Source of the DNA: Tsukamurella sp. TY48
Lineage (GTDB): Bacteria > Actinomycetota > Actinomycetes > Mycobacteriales > Mycobacteriaceae
DNA length: 64,000 nucleotides
Assembly: GCF_019656655.1 (NCBI RefSeq)
Contig: NZ_BPMV01000002.1
Coordinates: 496,001-560,000, forward strand
Direction of reading: 5' to 3'
Both the position numbers and the translations under genes were made by a program. Position 1 is the first letter of the stretch, and each line of letters starts with the position of its first letter. This document shows positions 15,932-24,862 of this stretch, in pieces. A model generated the notes under the pieces. It saw nothing but the letters and a program-made list of their open reading frames with translations. It was not told the origin of the DNA and searched no databases.

Positions 15932-16957
15932 CTAGCTCGCGTCGGCCGAGGCGAAACGCGACAGCGCCAGCAGGCGCGACGTGGCGCGCAGATACTTCTT
16001 GCGGTAGCCGCCGGCCACCATCTCCGGAGTGAAGATCTCGTCGAGCTTCGCGCCCGAGACGAGCACCGGGATGCCCGCGTCGTACAGGCGGTCGGCGAGC
16101 ACCACGATGCGCAGCGCCACCGTCTGGTTGTCGGCCGGGTGCACGCCGCTGATGCACACCTTGGAAATGCCCTCCACCAGCTGCTTGTACTTCGACGGGT
16201 GCAGCTTCGACAGGTGCTCGGACAGCGCATCGAAGGTGTCCAGGGTGGCGGTCGGATCGGCCTCGGCGATCGCGACGAGCTCCTCGTCCGACAGCGGATC
16301 GGGCGCGGGCGGCAGGTCGCGGTGCCGGTAATCGGGCCCATCGACCCGCACCGACTGGAAGACCGCGCTCAGCTTGCTGATCTCACGCATGAAGTCCTGC
16401 GCCGCGAAGCGCCCCTCGCCGAGCTGTCCCGGCAGCGTGTTGGACGTGGCGACGATCGACACACCCCGCGAAGCGAGCTCGGTGAGCAGCCGCGACATGA
16501 CCATCGTGTCGCCGGGATCGTCGAGTTCGAACTCGTCGATGCAGAGCACGCTGTGGTTCGACAGGTACTCGACGCACTGGTTGAAGCCGAGCGCGCCCAC
16601 GAGGTGGGTGTACTCGACGAAGGTGCCGAAGGCCTTGGGCGCGGGCACGCTGTGGAAGATCGAGGCCAGCAGGTGGGTCTTGCCCACGCCGAATCCGCCG
16701 TCGAGGTAGAGGCCCACACCGTGCGGCGGGGTGCTCTTGCGGCCGAACAGGCCCTTCTTGTTCCGCTGCTTGGTCAGCTTGTTCACGTCGGCGACGAAGT
16801 CGCGGGCGCTCTGCACCGCCGCGGCCTGGCTCGGCTCGTTGGGATCCGGGATGTAGCTGTCGAAGCTGACCTCGCTGAACATCTCCGGCGGCACCAGCTG
16901 CTCGACCATCTGCTCCGGCGTCACCGTCGGTGTGCGATCCACGAGATGCAACGTCAT
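15932..16957 (-). CDS. zapE: cell-division ATPase ZapE (AFG1-like)
   Basis: 341 residues, a usual length for the family. Walker A GGFGVGKT (residues 87-94), Walker B LCIDEFELDD (Asp141-Glu142), sensor-like ATSNTLPGQLGEGRF, and the C-terminal YDAGIPVLVSGAKLDEIF segment characteristic of AFG1/ZapE. In E. coli the protein acts at the constricting Z-ring; the mitochondrial relative AFG1 is a chaperone-type ATPase. Divergent from the RibD-like gene, as in mycobacteria (Rv2670c-Rv2671). Confidence 0.9.
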   Translation of the reverse strand: MTLHLVDRTPTVTPEQMVEQLVPPEMFSEVSFDSYIPDPNEPSQAAAVQSARDFVADVNKLTKQRNKKGLFGRKSTPPHGVGLYLDGGFGVGKTHLLASIFHSVPAPKAFGTFVEYTHLVGALGFNQCVEYLSNHSVLCIDEFELDDPGDTMVMSRLLTELASRGVSIVATSNTLPGQLGEGRFAAQDFMREISKLSAVFQSVRVDGPDYRHRDLPPAPDPLSDEELVAIAEADPTATLDTFDALSEHLSKLHPSKYKQLVEGISKVCISGVHPADNQTVALRIVVLADRLYDAGIPVLVSGAKLDEIFTPEMVAGGYRKKYLRATSRLLALSRFASADAS

Positions 16958-17010
16958 GCGGTGAACTTTATCCGCAGGTCACTCGCCCGGTCACCTCGGC
17001 TACCGTCGAT

Positions 17011-17637
17011 GTGGTGACCGCGCTGCTGCCGCCCCCGCTTCCCGAGGATCCCGAGGCGCTCGCCGCGCTGTACCGCCACCCCGACGACGGCGACCGGCCG
17101 TACGTGCGCGCCAACATGATCACCTCGCTCGACGGTGCCGCCACGGCCGGCGGACGGTCGGGATCGCTCGGCGGTCCCGGGGATCGCCGCGTCTTCCAAG
17201 CGCTCCGCGCCGCCGCCGATGTGGTCCTGGTGGGCGCGGCGACGGTGCGCGACGAGGACTACGGAACCCCACCCCATCCCGCGCTCGCCGTGATCACCCG
17301 CGGCGAACTGGAACGGACTCCACGCCTCTACCCGGACGGCGGCCCGGAACCGATCGTCTACTCCGGGCACGGCGATTCGGTCGATCTCCGCGAGGTCCTC
17401 GCGGACCTGCAGCGCCGCGGCCTGCGCCGCGTGCTGGCCGAGGGCGGGCCCGGGGTTCTGGGTGCGCTGCTCGCCCAGGACCTCGTCGACGAGCTGTGCC
17501 TCACCGTCGCACCCCGCGTGGTCGGCGGTCACGGCGGCCGGATCGTCTCCGGCCCCGATCTCGCCACCGACCGCTGGAAGCCCGCGCACGCGCTCGCCGA
17601 CGACGAGGGCTTCCTCTACACACGCTGGCTGCGCTGA
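17011..17637 (+). CDS. RibD C-terminal-domain reductase (Rv2671-like, DHFR-related fold)
   Basis: 208 residues from GTG 17011 (a second GTG follows directly). The dihydrofolate-reductase-like RibD_C fold shows in VRANMITSLDGAATAGGRSG, VVLVGAATVRDEDYG, RRVLAEGGPGVLGALL and ELCLTVAPRVVGG. There is no deaminase domain. The M. tuberculosis protein in the same position, Rv2671, acts as a dihydrofolate-reductase analogue that can contribute to para-aminosalicylate resistance; the same role here is by synteny and fold. Confidence 0.85.
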   Translation: MVTALLPPPLPEDPEALAALYRHPDDGDRPYVRANMITSLDGAATAGGRSGSLGGPGDRRVFQALRAAADVVLVGAATVRDEDYGTPPHPALAVITRGELERTPRLYPDGGPEPIVYSGHGDSVDLREVLADLQRRGLRRVLAEGGPGVLGALLAQDLVDELCLTVAPRVVGGHGGRIVSGPDLATDRWKPAHALADDEGFLYTRWLR

Positions 17638-17673
17638 CCCGGGCACGCGGCGAACGTCGCTAGGGTGAAGACC

Positions 17674-19236
17674 ATGCCTCAGCCGCGTACCGTGCGACCG
17701 CTCACCGTCGGCGCCGCCCTCGTCGCGGTCGCCGTGGCGGTCGCGGGATGCGCACCGTCGCCCGCACCATCGCCCGGATACGTCACGGACTTCGGGTCCG
17801 GCGGCGGGGGCGGCGCACCGTCGAGCTCGGCCAACCCGGTGGATGCGGCCCCGCAGTGGCGCGCGCCCCAGAACGATCCGATCTCCTGGCAGGACTGCAC
17901 CGACCAGCTCGCCGCCCGCTACAACGCACCCGCCGCCGGCAACGCGACCTTGCAGTGCGGCTCGCTCACCGTGGCGCTGGGCCAATCGCAGGCGCCCCTG
18001 CGCGTCGCGCTGACCCGCGCCGTGGTGCCCGGTACCCCCGCGACCGCACCCCCATTGGTGATGGTCGGCGGCACCGAGTTCACCAGCCAACGGGCGCTCA
18101 CCACGCTCGCCGCGGGCGAAGCGCCGCTGCTCGCCACCCGCCCGGTGGTCGCGATCGACCGCCGCGGTCTCGGCGGATCTGCCCCACTGACCTGCCGGAC
18201 CGCGGAACAGCGATCCGTCTTCCGCTCCGGAGGTGGTCCCGCCGACCCTCTCGACGAGCGCGTGGCCGCGATCAGCCGGGCGTCGACGGAGGCCGCGACC
18301 CTCTGCGGCGACGCCTACCCCGCGACGCTCACCGAGTACACGGCCGCGGGCGCCGCCGACGATCTGGAGGCCTTGCGCAGCGCGTGGCGCGTCCCCGCGC
18401 TGGCGCTGCTCGCCGTCGGAGACGGGTCCACCACGGCACTGGCGTACGCCGCGAAGCATCCGAAGCAGGTGGCGCGCTTGGCCCTCGACTCCCCCGTCCG
18501 GTACTCCGCGCCCGAGGCCGCGCGGGCCGAGGACGCCGCGAAGGGCACCAGCGCCACGCTGCAGGCGCTGGCGAGCCAGTGCGGGCCGGCATGCGCCCTG
18601 GGACCGGACCCCACCGGGGCGATCCGCGATGTCGTCGACCGCGCCGCCGCGGGCCGGTTGGCGCCGTTCACCGACACCGATGTCCGGCGCGCGGTGATCA
18701 CCACCCTCGGCATCGGCGCCGGCGACCGTGACGCCCGCATCGCCGCCCTCGCGCCGGCTCTCCAGGCCGCCCGCACCGGCGACCCCGCACCGCTGCGCGC
18801 CATCCTGCGCACCGCGGACGAGGCCCTCGGCAGCGACGGCCAGTTCGTGGGCCGCTGCTCCGACGCCGCGCAGAAGGCCTCACCCGACCAGGCCAAGGCC
18901 AACGCCGAGAAATGGGGCCCGCAGTACCGGCTGGGCGCCGCGTCCGCGCTGACCCTCGCGGACTGCACGTCCTGGCCCTCGATGCCGGAGCCGCCGGCCC
19001 TGACGCCGCTGTCGGTGCGGTCGCTGGTGGCCACCGCGGCCGCCGACCCCCTCACCTCCCGTGACGCGCTGGAGACACTCAACGGACAGCTCACGGTGGC
19101 GGGCGCCCAACCCGCCGCCGTCACCTGGGGCGGTATCGGCGACGGTGCCGTGGTCCGGTCGGCCTGCGTCCAGAACGCGCTCGTCGCCTACCTGGACCGC
19201 CTCGAGGCGCCGAGCACCCGGGCCTGCCCCGCCTGA
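17674..19236 (+). CDS. secreted alpha/beta-hydrolase-fold lipoprotein, apparently lacking the catalytic residues
   Basis: 520 residues from ATG 17674, GGTGAAG upstream (a GTG at 17665 is in frame). Signal peptide with lipobox AVAVAGC, then a Gly/Ser/Pro-rich linker. The fold follows the S33 tripeptidyl-peptidase/TAP-like layout (VAIDRRGLGGSAPLTC; LALLAVGDGSTTALAYA; C-terminal Cys-containing helix). But the nucleophile elbow G-x-S-x-G is replaced by A-V-G-D-G, and the usual C-terminal GHG reads GIG, so Ser and His both appear lost. Position between ribD-like and aftC equals Rv2672. I infer a binding or scaffolding role in the envelope. Confidence 0.8.
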   Translation: MPQPRTVRPLTVGAALVAVAVAVAGCAPSPAPSPGYVTDFGSGGGGGAPSSSANPVDAAPQWRAPQNDPISWQDCTDQLAARYNAPAAGNATLQCGSLTVALGQSQAPLRVALTRAVVPGTPATAPPLVMVGGTEFTSQRALTTLAAGEAPLLATRPVVAIDRRGLGGSAPLTCRTAEQRSVFRSGGGPADPLDERVAAISRASTEAATLCGDAYPATLTEYTAAGAADDLEALRSAWRVPALALLAVGDGSTTALAYAAKHPKQVARLALDSPVRYSAPEAARAEDAAKGTSATLQALASQCGPACALGPDPTGAIRDVVDRAAAGRLAPFTDTDVRRAVITTLGIGAGDRDARIAALAPALQAARTGDPAPLRAILRTADEALGSDGQFVGRCSDAAQKASPDQAKANAEKWGPQYRLGAASALTLADCTSWPSMPEPPALTPLSVRSLVATAAADPLTSRDALETLNGQLTVAGAQPAAVTWGGIGDGAVVRSACVQNALVAYLDRLEAPSTRACPA

Positions 19237-19262
19237 GCCCGCCGGTTCGGTACGGTCTATCC

Positions 19263-20573
19263 GTGCCAGTAGCTCTCGCCCGGATGAAGTCCGACCCCGT
19301 CCTCGTCATCAAGTGGATCCTGTGGCCGCTCGCCATCCTGACGCTGCTGCAACGACTCATCGTGCTGGTGCCGAACCGCGCCAAGACCGACGACTTCACC
19401 ACGGTGTACACGGCCGCGGTGCGATTCCTGCGGCACGAGCCGGTGTACGTGGAGAACTACGACACCGTCGATCCGCACTACCTCTACGCCCCGTCGGGCA
19501 CGCTGCTGATGGCACCCTTCGGCTACTTCGACCCGGAGACCGCGCGGAACATCTTCGTGGCGCTGAGCACGATCGCGCTGCTGGTGGCGCTCTACGTGAT
19601 GCTGCGGATGTTCGGCTACGGCCTGAACTCGGCCGTCACGCCCGCCGTGCTGTTCTTCGCCGTGACCACCGAGGCCGTCACGAACACCCTCGTGTACACG
19701 AACTTCAACCTGTTCCTGCTGCTCGCCGAGGTCGTCGCCATGGCGCTGCTGCTCAAGCGCAAGGACCTGTGGGCGGGCATCCCGCTGGGCCTGTCCTTCG
19801 CGGTGAAACCCCTGCTGGCGGTGTTCCTGCTCCTGATCATCCTGAACCGGCAGTGGAAGGCCCTGATCACCGCGATCGGCGTCCCCATCGTGTTGATGGG
19901 TATCGGGTGGGCCCTCGCAGCGGATCCGAAGAGCTACATCGATCGCACCATGCCCTACCTCGGCGTGGCGCGGGACTACTACAACAGCTCGATCAGCGGG
20001 AACGCCATGTACTTCGGGCTCCCCGACTGGCTGACCTTCCTGCTCAAGGCCGCCGTGCTGATCATGGCCGCCGTCTCCGTGTACCTGCTGTACCGGTACT
20101 ACCGCAGCAGCAACGAGCTCCTGTGGTGGTCCACCTCCGCCGGCGTGCTCATGACCGCGATGTGGCTGGTCGGCTCGCTCGGCCAGGGCTACTACTCGAT
20201 GCTGCTGTTCCCGATGCTGATGACGATCGTCTACCGCAGTTCGGTGGTGGCGAACTGGCCGGCGTGGCTCGCCGTCTACGGCTTCCTCAGTTACGACTTC
20301 TGGCTGTCCGGAAAATGGCTGGCGCTGGGCCGCAGCCTGGCCTATCTCAAGTGCACGCTCGGCTGGACCCTGCTCATCGTGGTCACGTTCTGCGTGCTGG
20401 TCTACCGCTACCTCGACGCCCGCGCCGAGGGCCGGCTGGAGTACGGCATCGACCGTCCGCTCCCGCCGGACGAGGAGCCCGGTCGGCACGAACGCATCGA
20501 GCCGGTAGCCGTTGCGCCGCAGGCGGAGCCCGACGGTGACGGACCGGTGGCACCCGACGGCGCACGCGGTTAG
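19263..20573 (+). CDS. aftC: alpha-(1->3)-arabinofuranosyltransferase AftC-like (GT87)
   Basis: 436 residues with about ten membrane segments and a charged cytosolic C-terminal tail. The first periplasmic loop carries the Asp pair of GT-C enzymes (AKTDDFTTVYTAA, Asp43-Asp44). AftC uses decaprenyl-phosphoryl-arabinose to create alpha-1,3 branches in arabinogalactan and lipoarabinomannan. Synteny with Rv2673, between the pseudo-hydrolase lipoprotein and msrB, supports the name. Its presence implies an arabinogalactan cell wall. Confidence 0.88.
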   Translation: MPVALARMKSDPVLVIKWILWPLAILTLLQRLIVLVPNRAKTDDFTTVYTAAVRFLRHEPVYVENYDTVDPHYLYAPSGTLLMAPFGYFDPETARNIFVALSTIALLVALYVMLRMFGYGLNSAVTPAVLFFAVTTEAVTNTLVYTNFNLFLLLAEVVAMALLLKRKDLWAGIPLGLSFAVKPLLAVFLLLIILNRQWKALITAIGVPIVLMGIGWALAADPKSYIDRTMPYLGVARDYYNSSISGNAMYFGLPDWLTFLLKAAVLIMAAVSVYLLYRYYRSSNELLWWSTSAGVLMTAMWLVGSLGQGYYSMLLFPMLMTIVYRSSVVANWPAWLAVYGFLSYDFWLSGKWLALGRSLAYLKCTLGWTLLIVVTFCVLVYRYLDARAEGRLEYGIDRPLPPDEEPGRHERIEPVAVAPQAEPDGDGPVAPDGARG

Positions 20574-20582
20574 CGTGGAGGG

Positions 20583-21041
20583 ATGAGCACCTCCTCGGAG
20601 ACTTCCGATTCGACTCCCCGCCCCAAGCTGGAACTCACCGATTCCGAATGGCGCAAGCGCCTGACCGCACCCGAGTACCGGGTGCTGCGCCAGGCCGGCA
20701 CCGAGGCACCGTTCACGGGCGAGTACACCGACACCAAGACCACGGGCGTGTACCGCTGCCGTGCCTGTAATGCGGAACTCTTCCGCTCGGACGCGAAGTT
20801 CGACTCGCACTGCGGGTGGCCGTCGTTCTTCAGCCCGCTCGCCGGAGACGCGATCATCGAGCGGGAGGACACCTCGCTCGGGATGCGCCGGGTCGAGGTG
20901 CTGTGCGCCAACTGCGGCAGCCACCTGGGCCACGTCTTCGAGGGCGAGGGTTACGGCACCCCCACGGACCTGCGCTACTGCATCAACTCGATCAGCATGC
21001 GACTCGAACCCGACTCGGGGACCGCCGACAGCGACGCCTGA
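20583..21041 (+). CDS. msrB: peptide-methionine (R)-S-oxide reductase MsrB
   Basis: 152 residues. Zinc site Cys59/Cys62 (YRCRACNAELF) and Cys108/Cys111 (VLCANCGSHLG); HCGWPSFF motif; catalytic Cys133 in LRYCINSISM. Reduces methionine-R-sulfoxide in proteins. Starts 9 bases after aftC, so the two are probably co-transcribed; same order as in M. tuberculosis (Rv2673-Rv2674). Confidence 0.95.
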   Translation: MSTSSETSDSTPRPKLELTDSEWRKRLTAPEYRVLRQAGTEAPFTGEYTDTKTTGVYRCRACNAELFRSDAKFDSHCGWPSFFSPLAGDAIIEREDTSLGMRRVEVLCANCGSHLGHVFEGEGYGTPTDLRYCINSISMRLEPDSGTADSDA

Positions 21042-21055
21042 GCCGGGCGCCGCCC

Positions 21056-21757
21056 TCAGGGCAGGGCGTTGATGAGATCGCGCACCTGCACGCGCGGTCC
21101 GGAGAAGAAGGGCGTCTCCTCGCGGGTATGGCGGCGGGCGTCGGTGGCCCGCAGGTCGCGCATGAGGTCGACGATGCGGTACATCTCCGGCGCCTCGAAG
21201 GCCAACAACCATTCGTAGTCGCCCAGCGCGAACGCGGGGACCGTGTTCGCGCGGACATCGGGGTAGCCCCGCGCCGCTCGGCCGTGATCGGCCAGCATCT
21301 TGCGCCGCTCCTCGTCGGGCAGCAGGTACCACTCGAGGCTGCGCACGAACGGGTACACGCAGATGTTCGCGCCCGGCTCCTCACCCGCGAGGAACGCCGG
21401 GATGTGGCTCTTGTTGAACTCCGCGGGGCGATGCAGCGCGGTCGAGGACCACACGGGGTCGCTGGCGCGGCCGAGCGCGGTGGTGCGCCGGAAGTCGTTG
21501 TAGGCGGCCTGCAGATCCTCGAGCTTCTCCGCGTGCCACCAGATCATGAAGTCGGCATCGGCCCGCATGCCGGCCACGTTGTACACGCCGCGCACCACGA
21601 GATCGCCCTGCTGGATGCGCTCGAAGAAGGCCTCCGCCTCGGTGGCCGCCGCATCGCGCGCGGCCTCGTCGCCCAGCTCGCCCGGACTGATCGAGAAGAC
21701 CGAGAACATCAGGTAGCGGACGGTCGAATTCAGCTCTGCGTAATCCAGTTTGGCCAC
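21056..21757 (-). CDS. hemQ: coproheme decarboxylase HemQ (ChdC)
   Basis: 233 residues from GTG 21757, aligned with the MARLDY start of mycobacterial homologues (an ATG three codons upstream is possible). The family catalyses two oxidative decarboxylations of coproheme III to haem b with peroxide. Residues stand at the numbering known for the actinobacterial enzymes: distal His118 ([10 protein letters not shown]), catalytic Tyr135 ([11 protein letters not shown]) and proximal haem-ligand His158 ([12 protein letters not shown]). Last gene of the hemE-hemY-hemQ unit. Confidence 0.93.
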   Translation of the reverse strand: MAKLDYAELNSTVRYLMFSVFSISPGELGDEAARDAAATEAEAFFERIQQGDLVVRGVYNVAGMRADADFMIWWHAEKLEDLQAAYNDFRRTTALGRASDPVWSSTALHRPAEFNKSHIPAFLAGEEPGANICVYPFVRSLEWYLLPDEERRKMLADHGRAARGYPDVRANTVPAFALGDYEWLLAFEAPEMYRIVDLMRDLRATDARRHTREETPFFSGPRVQVRDLINALP

Positions 21758-21800
21758 GTCACCCATCCTGCCACGCGGCTCGCTCCAAGCGCCGCGTGGG

Positions 21801-23066
21801 CTAGGACAGATGCTCGAGGACGCGCTTGACGGCCGCTTCGGCGCGGGCGATGCAGGCGGGCACGCCGACACCGTCGAAGTAGGCGCCGGCGAGCACCATT
21901 CCGGCGGGCGTAGCCGCCTCGATCGCGGCCAGGATGTCGCGGTGCCCGGGCAGGTACACCGGGATGCCCTCGTACCACCGCTGCACGTGGACCGCCGTCG
22001 GTTCCGCGGTGACGCCCAGCACGGTCGCCAGATCGTCCCGCGCCGCGGCGATGAGCCCACCGTCGAGGTCGTCGACGATCCGGCTGACGCCGAGCCTGCC
22101 GTAGGACAGCCGCACGGCACCGTCGGGGATGTGGTCCCACTTGCGACCCGACAGCGTGATCGCCTTCGCACTCACCTGCTCGCGGCTGGCCACCAGCACG
22201 CCCGACAGATCGGGTAGCGGCGTGTCGTCGGGTAGGCGCAGCGTGACCAGTGCCGAACTCGCGGCGGGGATCTGGGCAACCGCGGCACCGAGCTCCGGGT
22301 AGTACCCGGACACCAGGCGACCCACCTGCGGCGCGGGAACGGCGAGCACCACCGCATCGAACATCGACCCGCGCAGGTTCCACTGCGGGCGCACCTCGGG
22401 CACCGGTGCGCCCAGCATGATCCGGTCGCCGAGGCGCTCGGACAGCGCGTCCAGCAGTTGCTGGTAGCCGCCGCGGAAAGTGCCGAAGATCGGTGCATCA
22501 TTCGGTTCGCCGAGCGCATCGCGGACCGCGGTGCCCAGGGAGTCCGCGCCCGCGTCGAGCCGTTCCGCCAGCGCGGGCAGCGCGGCCCGCACCGAGACGT
22601 CGTCGGCGTGCGCGGCGAAGACGCCCGCGACCATCGGATCGACGCTGCGCTCGACCACCTCGTCACCGAGGCGCGAGCGCACCAGATCGCCGATCGAGAC
22701 GTCGACACCTCGCCGCCAGCTCATCGGCAGCCGCACCTCGTCGGCATCGCTCGGAAGGCCCATCAGGGTGCGACCGAAGTGGCCGCGGAGCGCTCCGTCG
22801 GAGTACAGGGCCGGACGGCGTCCGGCGGGCGTGACCACCTCGTCGGCGAGGCCGAGTTCCGCGGCCAGATCGAGCACCTCGGGGCGGCGCTGGACGAAGG
22901 CCTCCGCGCCCACGTCGAGACGGACATCGCCGACCGTCTCCGAGCGCAGCTTCCCGCCCACCCGGTTCCCGGATTCGAACACCGTGACGCGCGCCCCGGC
23001 CTGCTCCAGGCGGAGGGCTGCGACCAGTCCTGAGATTCCCGCCCCGACGACGGCCACATTGCTCAT
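21801..23066 (-). CDS. hemY: coproporphyrinogen III oxidase (HemY/CgoX type)
   Basis: 421 residues. N-terminal FAD-binding [21 protein letters not shown] followed by the second dinucleotide motif VGGKLRSE, and a C-terminal FAD segment ([22 protein letters not shown]). In Gram-positive bacteria this enzyme oxidises coproporphyrinogen III to coproporphyrin III in the coproporphyrin-dependent haem route. That route needs HemQ, encoded 43 bases downstream. The start overlaps the hemE stop by four bases (ATGA). Confidence 0.92.
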   Translation of the reverse strand: MSNVAVVGAGISGLVAALRLEQAGARVTVFESGNRVGGKLRSETVGDVRLDVGAEAFVQRRPEVLDLAAELGLADEVVTPAGRRPALYSDGALRGHFGRTLMGLPSDADEVRLPMSWRRGVDVSIGDLVRSRLGDEVVERSVDPMVAGVFAAHADDVSVRAALPALAERLDAGADSLGTAVRDALGEPNDAPIFGTFRGGYQQLLDALSERLGDRIMLGAPVPEVRPQWNLRGSMFDAVVLAVPAPQVGRLVSGYYPELGAAVAQIPAASSALVTLRLPDDTPLPDLSGVLVASREQVSAKAITLSGRKWDHIPDGAVRLSYGRLGVSRIVDDLDGGLIAAARDDLATVLGVTAEPTAVHVQRWYEGIPVYLPGHRDILAAIEAATPAGMVLAGAYFDGVGVPACIARAEAAVKRVLEHLS

Positions 23067-24136
23067 AGGGAGTGCACCAATTCGACGACGCGCGTGAGAA
23101 CCTCGGGATCGGTCGACGGCAGCACGCCGTGACCGAGGTTGAAGACGTGGCCGGTGGCGCCCGCGGTGAGGGCCGCATCGGCCTCCGCGCAGACCCGGCG
23201 CACCTGGGCGTCGACGGTCTCCCAGGACGCGGCGAGCGTGGCCGGATCCAGGTTGCCCTGCAGTGCCTTACCGGGGCCGACGCGGCGCGCGGCCTCGTCG
23301 AGCGGGACGCGCCAGTCGACGCCGACGACGTCGGCGCCGGCTTCGCCCATCGCCCCCAGCAGCTCGCCCGTTCCCACCCCGAAGTGGAAGCCGGGGAGCG
23401 CGGCGTTCGTCTCGCGCAGGGCGGCGAAGACCCGGGCGGAATGCGGCAGCACGTACTCGCGGTAGTCCGCCAGCGACAGCGCGCCGGCCCACGAGTCGAA
23501 CAGCTGGAAGGCCTGCACCCCGGCGTCGGCCTGCACCCGCAGGAAGGTGATCGCGATATCGGCGAGCGCGCCCAGGAGCGCGTGCCAGGTGGTGGGATCG
23601 GTGTACATCAACGCCTTGGTGCGCTCGTGGTTGCGGCTCGGGCCGCCCTCCACGAGGTACGAGGCCAACGTGAACGGGGCCCCGGCGAAGCCGATCAGCG
23701 CCACTCCGGCCGGCAGCTCGGCACGCAGGCTGCGCACCGCCTCCGCGACGGGCTCGACCTGTTCCGCGCCGAGCGAGGGCATCGCGGCCACCGCTGCGGC
23801 GTCCCGGACGGGCTGCTCGATCACTGGACCGATACCGCTCACGATGTCCAGGTCGATTCCAGCCGCCTTAAGCGGAACCACGATGTCCGAGAAAAGGATC
23901 GCGGCATCGGTGTGATGGCGGCGCACCGGTTGCAGCGTGATCTCGGTGACCAGATCCGGCATGAAGCACGACTGCAACATGCCGACACCCTCACGCACCT
24001 TCCGGTACTCGGGCAGAGACCGGCCTGCCTGCCGCATGAACCACACCGGACGCCGCGACGGGCGCTCTCCGGCCGCGGCGGCGAGCAGCGGATACGAGGG
24101 GCCGGCGTCCACCGCCGGCGCGAGATTCTCACTCAT
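23063..24136 (-). CDS. hemE: uroporphyrinogen decarboxylase HemE
   Basis: 357 residues from ATG 24136 (a second ATG two codons upstream, 24142, also fits). The signature [16 protein letters not shown] is intact near residue 30, with the substrate-binding [27 protein letters not shown] and FNLGHGVLP segments. It decarboxylates uroporphyrinogen III to coproporphyrinogen III and heads the haem unit hemE-hemY-hemQ. In M. tuberculosis echA15 lies next to it; that gene is absent here. Confidence 0.95.
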   Translation of the reverse strand: MSENLAPAVDAGPSYPLLAAAAGERPSRRPVWFMRQAGRSLPEYRKVREGVGMLQSCFMPDLVTEITLQPVRRHHTDAAILFSDIVVPLKAAGIDLDIVSGIGPVIEQPVRDAAAVAAMPSLGAEQVEPVAEAVRSLRAELPAGVALIGFAGAPFTLASYLVEGGPSRNHERTKALMYTDPTTWHALLGALADIAITFLRVQADAGVQAFQLFDSWAGALSLADYREYVLPHSARVFAALRETNAALPGFHFGVGTGELLGAMGEAGADVVGVDWRVPLDEAARRVGPGKALQGNLDPATLAASWETVDAQVRRVCAEADAALTAGATGHVFNLGHGVLPSTDPEVLTRVVELVHSL

Positions 24137-24232
24137 CGCCATCGATCATGTCACGCCCGCGCGCCGCCGGTGCCCTGCGCCTGCGGCGCGCCTCCCGCCC
24201 GGGTCGCGGGTGAGCGGCTACCGTCACGATTT

Positions 24233-24853
24233 GTGAGTCAACCAGGAGCGGGAGAGAACGGCGCCGAGATCGGCGCCGGACAACGCAGTGCCGATCCGGC
24301 CCCCTTCCGGGAGGCCGTCGATTCGATGCACACCGCCGCGGTTCGGCCCGAGATCGAGATCGGCAGTATCCGTCCGCCACAGCGGCTGGCGCCGTACAGC
24401 TACGCGCTCGGCGCCGAGGTGCGCTCCCCCGAGTCCGACGTGGTCCCCGAGCATTCCGACGGCGAGACCTTCGGCCGCCTGATCCTGCTCTACGATCCCC
24501 ACGGTCACGAGGCCTGGAACGGCCTGATGCGCCTCGTCGCGTACGTGCAGTCCGATGTCGACGAGACGCTCGCCTCCGATCCGCTGCTGCCCGAGGTGGC
24601 GTGGAGCTGGCTGACCGACGCACTCGCCGAACGCGGGCAGGAGGTGACCGCCCTCGGCGGCACCGTGACCGCCACCTCGTCGGTGCGGTACGGCGACATC
24701 GCGGGTCCGCCCCGCGCGCACCAACTGGAACTCCGTGCGTCCTGGACGCCGCTCGCACCCGATCTCGCGGGCCACGTCGAGGCCTTCTGCTCGGTCCTGG
24801 AGATGGCCGCCGGCCTCCCGCCGGCCGGCATCACCAGGCTCGGCTCGGTCTAG
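24233..24853 (+). CDS. DUF3000 family protein
   Basis: 206 residues from GTG 24233, divergent from hemE. It contains the DUF3000 core: FREAVDSMHTAAVRPEIE, the acidic DPHGHEAWNGLMRLVAYVQ and WSWLTDAL segments, and a C-terminal ELRASWTPL. The family is restricted to actinobacteria and uncharacterised. It is always next to the RNase D gene, here 9 bases upstream, so a link to RNA processing or haem regulation can be suspected but not shown. Confidence 0.88.
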   Translation: MSQPGAGENGAEIGAGQRSADPAPFREAVDSMHTAAVRPEIEIGSIRPPQRLAPYSYALGAEVRSPESDVVPEHSDGETFGRLILLYDPHGHEAWNGLMRLVAYVQSDVDETLASDPLLPEVAWSWLTDALAERGQEVTALGGTVTATSSVRYGDIAGPPRAHQLELRASWTPLAPDLAGHVEAFCSVLEMAAGLPPAGITRLGSV

Positions 24854-24862
24854 GGTCCGCCC

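Noticed and set aside
19257-21332. A 691-codon minus-strand open frame across aftC and msrB
   Set aside because: Shadow frame; aftC and msrB on the plus strand have full domains and ribosome-binding sites, the minus frame has none.
21056-21757. Annotation as chlorite dismutase
   Set aside because: Same fold, but it lacks the distal Arg context of chlorite dismutases and sits in a hemE-hemY operon; coproheme decarboxylase is the better name.
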